A DNA stretch of 60,000 nt from Symsagittifera roscoffensis (Eukaryota; Xenacoelomorpha; Acoela; Convolutidae), in contig NC_087069.1 of NCBI RefSeq assembly GCF_963678635.1, forward strand, positions 47,636,276 through 47,696,275, read 5' to 3'. Numbering within the stretch: position 1 is the first letter of the stretch; the number at the start of each line of letters is the position of its first letter. This document shows, piece by piece, positions 21,567 through 32,484 of the stretch. The notes beneath the pieces are model-generated. The model saw only the letters and a list, made by a program, of their open reading frames with translations, was not told the origin of the DNA and made no database searches. A program made the position numbers and the translations under genes.

Positions 21567-22265
21567 CTTAGCAACAGCTGAAGGTGAGAAATAAAACGAT
21601 TTAATGGTCACATTTTTCTTGCCAACTGTCAACTCTTTTCTGAAAACTCTACTAATTGTGGTGCTGTTCTGAAAGCTAACGTTATTCGAAATGAACGGCA
21701 GAGTAATTTTGACCCTTCGAATAAACATCGTATGCTTTTCCAACGAAATAAAAACAACGGGTGTAATAAGTTGTTCTCCATTTCTTAGTTTTTGTTCATC
21801 TTTGGGATAAAACACTTCAAGGTGGATGTGTCTTTTTCCTAGAACACAGTTCTCAGGGAAAAATACTGCGATTTTTTTTTCGCAATCACTGTTGGAACGT
21901 ATAAATACTAGTCGTTTTTCTGGGCCTTCCAGCACTGTAGCATAAGTGAACCGTTCGTTTGATTTCATGTCTATAACTGTTGGCTTCTCTTGTGAATCAA
22001 GTTTGCAATTTATTTTTTTGCGTCGTTTTCTTTTTCGTTTCTTTTGTTTTGATTTTTCGACCACGACATTTTTTTTGTGAAACCAAATCGAAAATTTGAA
22101 AAAACGAAATACGGTAAAAGAGAAAATATATATCCAATTCAGAATAATAGAAGATGCAACTAAAACATGTTTATTGCGAGTTATGTTTTTTGATAACGAA
22201 CTTTTTTGCCGTTTTTCTGGATATCTATGAACCGGAAGATATGGAAACCATTTGTTTGATTCCAT
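21567..22265 (-). CDS. Exon with a probable ZU5 domain (UNC5/ankyrin-type), possibly membrane-anchored
   Basis: This is the longest frame in the window. The minus strand has an acceptor-like TTTCAATTATAG just before ATG at 22,265. The frame stays open to a strong donor, GCTAAG|GTAAGT, at 21,567. Approximate residues: 1-30 soluble; 40-65 hydrophobic (ILNWIYIFSFTVF), possibly a membrane segment, followed by a very basic stretch (KKRKRKRRKK); then from about residue 130 IAVFFPENCVLGKRHIHLEV and ITPVVFISLEKHTMF, ending RRVKITLPF. That order (P-x-x-x-L/V, then an L-x-V strand, then L-x-P-V-V, F-x-x-x-V, L-P) fits the ZU5 fold, used in UNC5 netrin receptors, ankyrins and PIDD. Membrane then basic then ZU5 is the UNC5 order, but that is inference. 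The opening IDMESNKWF is duplicated as IDMKSNERF about 97 codons later, also after TTATAG, so the true exon may start at about 21,970. No further exons were found. Confidence 0.45.
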
Positions 22266-22316
22266 GTCTATAATTGAAACAAAAGCATTGTTTATTTCTT
22301 CGAAGTTAATTTTCAA

Positions 22317-22620
22317 TCAAATTAAACAATTGAAACTTGCCAAATTTGTTCGAGGTATTTAATGAGAAAATTGGGGGGGGGGGGCAATTTACTTTTAAAG
22401 TTAAACAATTGTTCTAGTTTCGTTTAATCAGTGGTGGTTTAGTCAAGGTGTTTGATAGCCAATGACCAATCAATTGAAGCGAAAAAATATTGTTAGTTAT
22501 AACTCAGTACTTGAAACGTGATTTTAAAAATTGGAATTAAATAAAATAGCGACATCAGAGTACTAAGCAACATATGGTGGTTTTAATAATAAATCTAGTT
22601 TACCATTTGCTACAAACATT
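22317..22620. other. AT-rich spacer with a G-run
   Basis: Apart from a G-run at about 22,373-22,384, nothing was recognised. Confidence 0.5.
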
Positions 22621-22639
22621 TTATATCGACAATTGACTA

Positions 22640-23830
22640 TCACGCAATTCAAATTGCGCATCGTAATATTAGGCTATTTGTGTTAGCTATTTGATATGCC
22701 AGCATCTGCAGTAATGACAGCGAGCTTATGCCATTTTTTTCCAACTTGCTGTGTGTGTAAAAATCTCATGAAAGTAATTTAATAAATTTCATGAAAAAGC
22801 GTTTCTCTCGTTTGAAGAACTTATTCTCTCTTTTCCGAGTAGAAATCGAATCAGGTGATAAAGTAATTCACAAGTAGAAGTATGACTCTTGAAGAACTTA
22901 TTCTCTCTTTTCCGAGTAGAAATCAAATCAGATGATAAAACAAGTAGAATTATATCAGATGATAAAACAAGTAGAATCGATTTAAGAAGTGTAAATTTGT
23001 CGTTTTTGAAATTTATCTCGTTTGAAGAACTTATTTTCTCTTTTCCGAGTAGAAATCAACTCAGATAATAAAACAAGTAGAATCGATTTAAGAAGTGTAA
23101 ACTTGTCGTTTTCTTCAAATCATATGATAAAACAAGTAGAATCAATTTAAGAAGTGTAAATTTGTCGTTTTTTTAAATTTCTCTCGTTTGAAGGACTTGT
23201 TCTCACTTTTCCGAGTAGAAATCAAATCAGATGATAAAACAAGTAGAATCGATTTAAGAAGTGTAAATTTGTCATTTTTTCGACATATCAAATAGCTAAC
23301 ACAAATAGTTTAATATTATGCGCAATTAGCAATCATGAAAGTAATTTAATAATTTTCATGAAAAAGCGTTTCTCTCGTTTGAAGAACTTATTCTCTCTTT
23401 TCCGAGTAGAAATCAAATCAGATGATAAAACAAGTAGACTCGATTTAAGATGTGTAAATTTGTCGTTTTTGAATTTTCTCTCATTTGAAGGAATCATTCT
23501 CTCTTTTCCGAGTAGAAATCAAATCAGATGATAAAACAGGTAGAATCGATTTAAGAAGTGTAAATTTGTCGTTTTTTCGACATATCAAATAGCTAACACA
23601 AATAGTTTAATATTATGCTCAATTAGCGATCATGAAAGTAATTTAATAGTTTTCATGAAAAAGCGTTTCTCTCGTTTGCAGAACTTATTCTCTCTTTTCC
23701 GAGTAGAAATCAAATCAGATAATAAAACAAGTAGAATCGATTTAAGAAGTGTAATTTTGTCGTTTTTTTTGTAATTGCCAACAGCTCATTTGTTATATGA
23801 GTCATTTGCTAAGCTGTAATTGAAGATGAA
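22640..23830. repeat. Tandem array (CTCTTTTCCGAGTAGAAATC family) flanked by inverted sequence
   Basis: Seven copies of a core with ttctctcttttccgagtagaaatc, then aaatcagatgataaaacaag, then a tagaatcgatttaag block lie at about 22,790-23,765. Some copies are followed by a ~60-base block, catatcaaatagctaacaca plus a taatattatgcgcaatt block (23,280-23,330 and 23,578-23,630). That block occurs in reverse complement at 22,640-22,698, left of the array. Spacing between cores varies from about 80 to 200 bases. The layout resembles the subterminal repeats of a DNA transposon. No coding sequence. Confidence 0.8.
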
Positions 23831-24349
23831 CTGAATTGAGAGAAAAATTCTGCTTTGTAAGAAAGCGACTATGTCGCAACAATAATTAGTAACCTCTTAC
23901 CCTCCATAATTAGCAATTAAGTCCATTTAAGGTCCTCGTTTGAAATCTTCTGGTTATTATATGAGTCTTCTCTCACTGAAATTTCATGGATAAAAATTGA
24001 TCAAATAAGAGTTTTTTTTTCAGTCTCCATAAAATTTTAATTAATTAATTGAAACTCATTGAAAATTAAAAATAACTTTTAAAATCAATAAAACTCATAA
24101 TAATTGATTATAATCCGTTTTTTTCTTAACTAATCTAAAAACTCAAAAACCGCAGAAATTGTATATATCTAAATGCAGCTATGCTTTTAAATACAAAAAA
24201 TAGAGTCATTTAACCTACATTGTTTAGAAAAAGGTAACAGTGAGGTTTAGATTGGCTAAGAAATTAGTTATGAAATGTAATTTTTCATTTCACATTTCAG
24301 AAGTTTTTCATATTTTGTTAGATGTTAGTGATAGTTTTGGTGGCCTTCA
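23831..24349. other. AT-rich sequence, nothing recognised
   Basis: No gene or repeat was identified. Confidence 0.5.
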
Positions 24350-24671
24350 TGGCGGTGTACCGACTAGCATAAAGCTCGCCTAGCATAAAAGTTTTAAGAT
24401 GAAAAATGTATGGACAAGCATAAAAATCCAAACAGAAAATTCAAACAAAACCTTTGCTATCGCAAGTGAAAAAATACCGGCAAAAAAACACATTATACAC
24501 AAAATATAGATCAACCCTAAACAATCAGGATCTCTTTCACCATATACCTATACCCCTCGGGTACTTAGAAAATAATATCCCCATATGAAGAATCGAATCA
24601 AAGGTTAAGCATATGATAGTTTTAAACCTAGGAAAGAATCTCCCAATTTTGCAAAAAGAGGCATAAAGTTG

Positions 24672-25209
24672 ATCAAGACTGCTCATATCAGGGCGAAGCC
24701 CTGAATGTTCCGACTGCCTATTAAGGTTTATGGAGCACTAATATCATAAAAAAATTATATTAATAAAAACAAAATGGAAATAATTTTTTTCAAAAGTTTG
24801 AAATTTTTGATAAAAATCATCACCCCACACGCCATATAAAGTACAAAAGGATACATTTCGCTACTTTTAACAAATCAATTATGGCAAATAAGCTTCGTTA
24901 AATCAGTTTGGAACGATTTCTAAGACGGATTAACTCTCCGCTTATGCGTTAATAGCGCGAATTATATCGCGCGTTAATTAACCCAAATTGGCCAAAATGG
25001 CAATCTTTAAGCCCCCATAAATTTACAAAAAACATTCACAGGTGAAATATTTTTTCCAATTTGAGCTCAGGACAACAATACCTTTCGAATGATATAAAAA
25101 AATTTTGTCAAAAATGACTAGTTAAAAAGTCGAAATTTGTCTGAAGAAAAAAAACCCACCCCGAGCACAAATATTCCGTTACTTTCGTATCAAAAGTCGG
25201 AACAACAAA
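24672..25209 (+). repeat. Dispersed repeat A, copy 2 (inside the 24.35-26.24 kb transposon)
   Basis: It aligns over its full length with 553-1,088, including the CAGGGCGAAGCCCTG hairpin at about 24,690 and the ccaccccgagcacaaatatt block at the end. Length is nearly identical (538 versus 536). Confidence 0.8.
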
Positions 25210-25218
25210 TCATATTTC

Positions 25219-25472
25219 GGGTCTTATGCGTAAACGGTCCAAATTTAGGAAAATAGTCACAAATTTTATTTCAAATTTAAATCACGTAATCAACATACAA
25301 TTACTTCAGTTATTACATATTATACGAGCCAATCACGAATAATCTCAGTATCAATCGAAATGGCTGACCTAGTTGCTCGAATTTGATTGGCTAATATTAG
25401 CCAATCAGCATCAGTTTCAGTTTTCATTTTGCCTCAATTTTGATTTTTGGGCCGTTTAACGCATAAGACCCC
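25219..25472. mobile_element. Nested MITE with GGGTCTTATGC termini
   Basis: The left terminus GGGTCTTATGCGTAAACGGT (from 25,219) is the reverse complement, with one or two changes, of the right terminus GGCCGTTTAACGCATAAGAC plus CC ending at 25,472. The 254-base interior is AT-rich and has no ORF. It sits directly after repeat A in copy 2 and is absent at the same point of copy 1 (1,089 onward), which supports an insertion. Confidence 0.7.
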
Positions 25473-26099
25473 ATAGTGCAATCATAACCCCCCTAAGTGA
25501 CGTACCGTAAAATATCCTCCCAGCCAAGATGTGATTTTGAAAATTATTTCTTTATAAAATATGCATTTCGAACGAATTCATCAATTAAAATTGACCTGGT
25601 TAACGTCCTCTTCTCCCCACCCCTCCTTTCCAAAAAATTATCGTTTAGGGGGGTTGTTAACATAGCCTCCAATTCGAACTTTTGGCCTATCAGATTAGAG
25701 CATTTTACATGCAGCGCTTAAAAATTTAACTTACATTGATAGCTGGGGTGGATGATCTAAACTTGGTCTCTTTGGGGGATGGTAATTTGATCAATCAAAT
25801 TTCTTCAATCCGCGCCTATAAAGAAAAACAATAAATTAGCACTAAGGATTTTTTTGAGAATTCAAACTCGATCTACTTAACAATCTCCCATGCCCATCTT
25901 GAGGGGTAATTGCTGGGGTGGGTGTTGTATGTCAGGGGGTGGTGTGAGCGTATGATTGTTAGGTTGATCCATTTAAATTTGATTGCTTTATTTCTCATTT
26001 GCTCATTTTTTTTCTCAGAAATGCAAATTTGATTCAATTTGAACGAACTCTTGATTCAGTTGTTGTTTTGTATTTATGAGAAACAAATCTATCAAATTT
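25473..26099. other. Interior of the inverted-repeat transposon, no gene recognised
   Basis: The frame at 25,497-25,721 has no recognisable domain. Two approximate copies of a ctggggtggatgatctaaactt / ctggggtgggtgttgt motif occur at 25,744 and 25,913, hinting at an internal duplication. Confidence 0.4.
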
Positions 26100-26136
26100 G
26101 TGCTAGCCGATACATTTTTCATGTTTACTAACTTTT

Positions 26137-26230
26137 ATGCTGGTCGAGCTTTTTGCTGGTCGAGCTTTATGCTAGTCGAGCTTTATGCTAGTCGAGCTTT
26201 ATGCTAGTCGAGCTTTATGCTAGTCGAGCG
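26137..26230. repeat. 16-bp tandem repeat in the right transposon terminus
   Basis: About six copies of tgctagtcgagcttta, the first two with ctgg instead of ctag. The left terminus has only about one and a half copies of the same unit in inverted orientation. Confidence 0.9.
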
Positions 26231-26236
26231 GTCACC

Positions 26237-27340
26237 GAACTCCCCCTCCTCACTTTTACTGAACGCACTCTCCTCAAGTATCCTGAAAGTGGGGTTGGGG
26301 TAACAAAAATGGTGCAGGCGGCATACTGGGACACAGGCATAAAGGTTATTACGAGGGAGAAGTATAGTCAACAGTGAGAAATTAACCGGAAAAATTATCA
26401 ATCAGAGTGACAAAAAAATCAATTTCATGGTCTATTTTTTACATTCGTAATTTATTTTTTTTAATTATTTTTGACATGGAAATCAACTGAAATCTTAGAA
26501 GATTTTTTCTGTAGCTTTTCGTCGATTAAGAGCCAGTTGAGATTATGCAAGCTGACTGCAATCATTATTTTCAGCCCCGGAATTTGATTTTGGAATTTCG
26601 CTTAAAAGAATATAACGTTAAAGTAATTTTTCAAAACTAGAATTCAATTTTGGTGATAAGTGGAAAAGAGCCACAGTTCTGTCCAAATTCGATTTGGATC
26701 GGTATATAAACATTTTTTTCTCTGGAGGCAGAAGCAAAAAACTTTTGGTTGCTTCAAAATACTTATATTTTTCTCAATTTCAAATATTTGAGGATCATTA
26801 CGAGAATCCAGGCGAGTGGGCTGCACAATATCCTGCAAGCGCTTTCACCCGAAATAAACTGCTAATATAACATCTGAAAATAGTATCTATGATGCTAAAT
26901 TGCTTGCTGAATTTTTTATCACGCGCAACACATAGCTCAAATGTGGAGTCAGGCTAGCTAATTAGCTAGTTTCTCACACCTTGTCATAAAACGACTCAAC
27001 TTTGATCACCAAATAACTAAGATTGAAGTTGACACAGTTTATCAAAAATTTCTTTGCCAAAAACTGTTGGAGACCAATTAAAGGGCAATCGAATTATTTA
27101 GGGTCTGGTCCTGATATACATGCAGCTTTGATAAAAAAAATTGAGCAAAATTGCTGTTTTATCCGCTTTTATCTATTCAAATTTTTGCTGGTACTGTTTT
27201 GTACTATTCGTGTAAATTTCTGAATAATTTCATTTTTTGTTTGATTACTTCTTACTGCTTTAAAAGTCTGACTGCGTTTGATTGGTCTTATCAACAGAAA
27301 TTTTCGTTTTGCTTTTAGGTGACTTCTTTTTCAAAGAAAC
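26237..27340. other. AT-rich sequence, nothing recognised
   Basis: Short frames at 26,204-26,401, 26,644-26,838 and 27,023-27,223 have no recognisable motif. Confidence 0.5.
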
Positions 27341-27342
27341 GT

Positions 27343-27478
27343 CGTTGCACTTTCATAATACTCTAACTTCTTTTGAGCCATGGTTTCAACTGCTATGAAA
27401 TTTCGTTGCAGTTTCATAAAACTTTAAATTCTTTTGAGCCATTGTTTCAACTGCAATGAAAAGTTCTTTGTAATCTGT
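27343..27478. repeat. Two-copy tandem duplication, ~66 bp
   Basis: The unit cgttgcagtttcataaaact followed by ttcttttgagccattgtttc and aactgcaatgaaa is present at 27,343-27,400 and 27,406-27,465 with a few differences. Confidence 0.8.
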
Positions 27479-27649
27479 CTTCGTATTATAAAAGAGCAAC
27501 AAAAATATTTTGCTTTTGAAAGCTTTTAAGGGCAACTACTCGTTTTTTGCTTAAATTGCCTCATTTTTATCAAATATAAAAAATCAAAACAAAACAATTT
27601 TTTCACTGTTTTAATTTTACGGTTCAAAACTTATACGGTTCTCTTTTTT

Positions 27650-28046
<397 letters not shown>

Positions 28047-28359
28047 AAGATGTGACATAGTGCCTGGAGTGCATATCACACAAAACATATGTTTCAGTCA
28101 AACTTGTCACTGTTTGTTTTAAAAAAAATTATGTTAACATTCGGTTTCGACTGCATGAATTTTAACATATGACTCTGAGGGAAATCGTTTAAACCTATAC
28201 AAAACTGTTTTAGGTGGAAAATGTTTAAAAAATCATACCATCATGACTTTATTGCTTCGCCTTTTCTCATATCTTTCAGTTCATAAACTACGCCGAGAAA
28301 AGCAATGCCTCAGTTTTTGGTGTTAATTATTTTAATCATCTAACGCGAAGGTTGAAATT
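28047..28359. other. AT-rich sequence, nothing recognised
   Basis: No gene or repeat was identified. Confidence 0.5.
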
Positions 28360-29990
28360 TTGATTGAAAATAGCAAGGCGGTCTTCATTAAATTAGATCA
28401 AGATATGCAAGGAATGAATCAATGAATATCTTAAAGTTGTTTCATACTGTGACTCGGTTTGCAAAAATTTTAATTTTTTATTGCAAGCTTCCCATTCAAT
28501 CCATATAATTTTGAAGTCTTGCAAACAACTTTAGCTTAAATTGGTTGGCAAAAGTTTTCGCAACAAGTCGTTTTTATCAATTTAAAATTTAAAATTTTTT
28601 AATGCTTTTTCAGGCAAAAGTTGAATCTCTAACCAAAATAAAGAAGCCATGATTCTTGATTATTTTCGAGATAAAATGCAGCAGAAAACAAGTTTAAATT
28701 TCAATTTTTTTAGCAAGCTAGTCAAACGGATAAACTTTGAATTGTTTCAGATAATTTTGATGTGCAATTCGCTTTGCAAAAGAAATCAAGTCGTACTAAC
28801 AAAGCCTGTTGAGCAATGAAATGTTTGAAAACTTTCTTTATTTCACATAAAAATCAAAAAATCGTTTCAAAAACTAAAACAGCCAGACAAGCGATAAAAT
28901 ATTGAAACTTGTCATTTAGTTATAACAGTCAACTAGTTATAACAGAGCTGATCCGTTTCGAAAAAATGTTTTGTTAGCAAAATCATGAAACGAATGAAAA
29001 ATGAAATAATCAAATCAATTTATAGTGTGACTCGGTACACAAAAATAAAACAATAGTTTATGCCAACAAGCAGGGTTAATTTTTTGAAGTCGATTAAATT
29101 ATTTTTTCTAATCAAGCAAAGCACGAGTTGATTTTTGAAAAAATATATATATGTTGAAGCAAATTGCAAAACTTGAAAATTATTGAACTTTTCTTGATTC
29201 TTATCAAGCATTGATTTACCAAGTTTTTCAATTCAATATATAGCGTGAGTCTATTACAACAAAGTTCACAGCTTCCTTTGGATTCGAAAACTTTTAGTTT
29301 TTCAAACAATTTATTGAGCAATATCATTTCCAATAAGTCGGAATTCGAGTAAGGCTAAATTTTTCATCGTAGATCTATTTTTGGAAAAAAATCAATTTTA
29401 TAAAACAAGCTATGTAGCAAAAAACTTATAAAAGTTTCCAGTTCGTTTGCAACTCGACTCGAGAAAAAAAAATTGAATTATTTGAAGAATGCAAATTTGC
29501 AATTCAAGATTACAGCTTTTTAAGCTTTTTTAAAGAAATTGAATCAATTGCCCAAACCATTAAATTTTTTAAGCCGGCTAGAGTGGATTCAAAAAAAAAA
29601 TATTAAGCGTGATATTTAGGCATTGAAAATGTAAATCATTAATTTTTTTTTCATTTGGCGAGTTGTTTTACAAAATGCCTACGTTTTTCCTTGCAAGCAA
29701 TCGATGCAAAGAATTTTAAATTATTTCACATTACCCCTTAGAGCTAATCGGTTCACAAAAAATTAAGCTATTTTGAGGAAGCTTTTAAACCAAAGAAATT
29801 TTGAAAAATCGCTGTTGTTTCATGGTGAAAACCAGTTGGCGAAAAGTTTTTTTTTTAAGTTTGAATTTTTTTTTAATCCAAACGCTTCTAAGAGTTCTTT
29901 TCGTAGTTAATTTTTGTTTAAAGAAACTAAGCAAGCAACCTCTGTTTGAACTTACTTCCCACTTCATCCCGCAAAAAATTCGGACAAGCA
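28360..29990. repeat. Old, highly degenerate ~85-bp satellite
   Basis: Throughout the stretch a motif order recurs: (aaa)ttgtttca(t/g)a, gactcg(g/a)ttt or gcgattcg, gcaaaa, aattttttg-like text, then gcaagc(t/a)a. Examples start near 28,438, 28,742, 29,022, 29,245 and 29,440. Divergence is so high that boundaries cannot be set. The 10.1-10.4 kb stretch carries the same motif order. Confidence 0.4.
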
Positions 29991-30405
29991 AAAACAATGC
30001 CAGAGAATGATTAATTTGAATTCATCCCGAAATCTGTCAATTATATATTTTCCCTTTTTATAATCACACATCATGATTCGTCGCTATCTTTTCACCGGAA
30101 ATTTCCAAAACTGACAATTTTGAGGATCTCATGGATAGCTTCCGGGATGTAAATTTTTCGCTGAAAAATTGTTAAGAAGTGAATGGCGTTTTCTTAGTTT
30201 TCTGTCTGCGAGAAGGTTTTTCTTTTTTGCTCAATTTTCTTGCTTGCAGAAAGTACGCTCAAAGATGCCATTAAAAAGCAGGAATTTCCAACACTTGCAA
30301 TAATGTCGCCAATCTCCGAGTTAAAAGTTAGTTTTCAGCTTTCAAGAAATGCTTTCAAAATTTTATAAAAGTAGCATATTTATCCATATAGCTGGATAAT
30401 CTCAA
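29991..30405. other. AT-rich sequence, nothing recognised
   Basis: No gene was identified. A cluster of aattgttaagaagtgaatg and ttttcttagttttctgtctg strings shows no structure. Confidence 0.4.
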
Positions 30406-30407
30406 TT

Positions 30408-32110
30408 TTTAAGTCGCGCCGTTAAAGTCATTTCATAGATTGCACAATTAAAATCTTTTCTTACGTCACACCGTCAGTCTCTTCATAAGTCGCTCAGCTT
30501 AATTCTTTATACAGTAAAAATGTTCTAAGAACAAGCCGTCACACGGTGCAACTTTGTAAAAGACTCTAGCGGCACGACTTAAGAAACGGCTGGCAGCCCA
30601 ATTTGAAAAATATTCAACAGCGACGAGTCAAGAAAGTACTGCTTGTGTGATTAAGAAAAGACCAACGGCGCGACTTAAGAAAGAACGACGGTGCGACTTA
30701 AAAGTACCGACTTAAAATACTGAGGGCATGACTTTTGAAAAAGAACTTTAGCGGCGAGACTGAAAAAAAGACTGGTTGCGTGAATTAGGAAATAAACGAC
30801 GGCGAGAATTAAAAAACACGATTAGCGGGATTTTAAAAAATTGAATACGCTATTTCAGAAATTACTGATGGGGCGGCTTAAGAAAAAACTATTTGGGTGA
30901 TTTCAGGAAAGGGTGACGGGCGTGAATTCAGGAAAGAACCACGGCGTGACTTTTGAAATACCGAATGCTCGATTTAAGAAAAAACTGACGGCGTGATTTA
31001 CAAAAAAAAAGAATTAGCGGCGAGACTTGAGGTAAGACTGATAGCGCGACTTGAAAAAATACGGACGGCAAGATGCAAAAGAACGATGTGAACGGCTGAG
31101 AAAAAAACCCTAATGACATGACTTAAGAAAAAACTGGTTGCGTGATTTAGGAAGAAAATGACGGAGCGTCTTAGGAGACACCGATAGCGGGACTTGTGCG
31201 TTACTTAAGTGAAGACTGATGACGTGACTTCAAAAAACTCTAGCGGCGAGACTTGAGATAACATTGATGGCGCGACTTGCGCGCTACTTAAGAAAAGACT
31301 GACGGAGCGACTGGAAAAAATGACGACGCAGCTTTTAAAAAATCTTTAGCGACTAGACTTAAAATGACACTAATGACACGACTTGAGAAAATATTGATGG
31401 TAAGGCTTAAGAAAATACTGACGGCAAGGCTTAAGAAAAGACTGACGGCATGGCTTTAGAAAAAATTTTAGCGGCGCGACTTAAGAAAAGACTGATTGAT
31501 TGGCTTAAGAATGGACTGACGGTACAAGTTAGGAAAAATTGACGGTCAAAAAGATGATAGCAAGTCCTAAAAAATTCACCGCCCAGTTTAGAAAAAAAGC
31601 AAACAGCGCGTCTAAGAAAAAGTTTGTTGAGTGAATGAAGAAAAAAATTATGCCGAGTCTTAAGAAACACCGATGGCAGGAATTTAACAAAATATTGAAT
31701 ACGCTGCTTAAAAAATACCGTCGGGGTGACTTAAAAAACATGAAGGCGCGACTTTAAAAAATTGTTTAGCGACTAGACTTAAGATGAGAATAATGGCGCA
31801 ACTTACGAAAATATTGAAAGCAAGACTTAAGAAAAGACTTTAGCAGCGCGAAATAAGAAAAGACTGTCGGTGCAATTTAGGAAACAATGATGGCGCAACT
31901 TAAGAATAAACTGAACGCGCCATTTAAGAAAACACTGATGGGGCTATTTGTTTCACTCGCGCTGGTTTTTATTTGAAAGTCTTCAGTCGCATTAGTCGCG
32001 CCCTTGTCTTATTTTGCTCAGGCTGCAATTTTTTTCAGTCGCGACTTTTTTTCGAGTCGCACCGTTTGCAGTGTTTTTTTTTCAGTCGCGCCGGTCTCGA
32101 TATGTCGAAA
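30408..32110. repeat. Minisatellite (GACTTAAGAAAAGACTGACG type) with orientation switches
   Basis: Dozens of degenerate 23-35 base units share the core GACTTAAGAAAAGACTGACG followed by GC(G/A). From about 30,530 to 31,945 they are in one orientation. At the left edge (about 30,408-30,515) the core reads in reverse complement (agtcgcgccgttaaagtc, gtcagtctcttcataagtcg). At the right edge (about 31,950-32,110) it does so again (ttcagtcgcgac, gagtcgcacc, cagtcgcgccgg). The unit is richer in GC than its surroundings. Frames translating the array are artefacts. Confidence 0.9.
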
Positions 32111-32480
32111 CTGCGTCGCTTCAGTCCTCACGTAAGTTTTGGACTTCAACCTGAGTACTACCTAGCCAATTTAGCAAGCTGAATGAGACATAAAAAAATT
32201 CTAGGCTTTCAACTGCATTTAACAAAAAAAATGGAATGAAATTAAACGGTTGTCTATGAAATAATGAACTAGATCAAAAACGTATATTTGGGATAATTTG
32301 GAGTGAGCGGGAAAACTTTCAGGATTTTAAAGGAACTTGATGAAAGTGAAATTTCTTTAAAAATCCAGAAATTAAGCTGAACTTATTCAGCTGAACGATC
32401 AGAAACTGTTTCGAAAAAAGGAATAAACTGAACTAAACGACAAAAAACCTATACAGATCTCAAATTATCAGAAAACATGC
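32111..32480. other. AT-rich sequence, nothing recognised
   Basis: No gene or repeat was identified. Confidence 0.5.
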
Positions 32481-32484
32481 TTCA

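Larger units (their letters stand above)
24350..26236. mobile_element. Non-autonomous inverted-repeat DNA transposon (~1.9 kb)
   Basis: The left end (24,352-24,430) reads CGGTGTACCGACTAGCATAA, then AGCTCGCCTAGCATAAAAG and GATGAAAAATGTAT. The right end (about 26,100-26,236) is its reverse complement: ATACATTTTTCAT, CTTTTATGCTGGTCGAGCTT, then several 16-base units, ending in CGAGCGGTCACCG. The inverted termini are therefore about 80 to 130 bases, with the right one expanded. No transposase motif lies between them. Inside are dispersed repeat A and a smaller nested MITE. Superfamily is unknown. Confidence 0.7.

Noticed and set aside
30408-32110. CRISPR-like or other array of regular spacers
   Set aside because: Units are contiguous, variable in length and degenerate, with no unique spacers, in eukaryotic DNA. 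It is a minisatellite.
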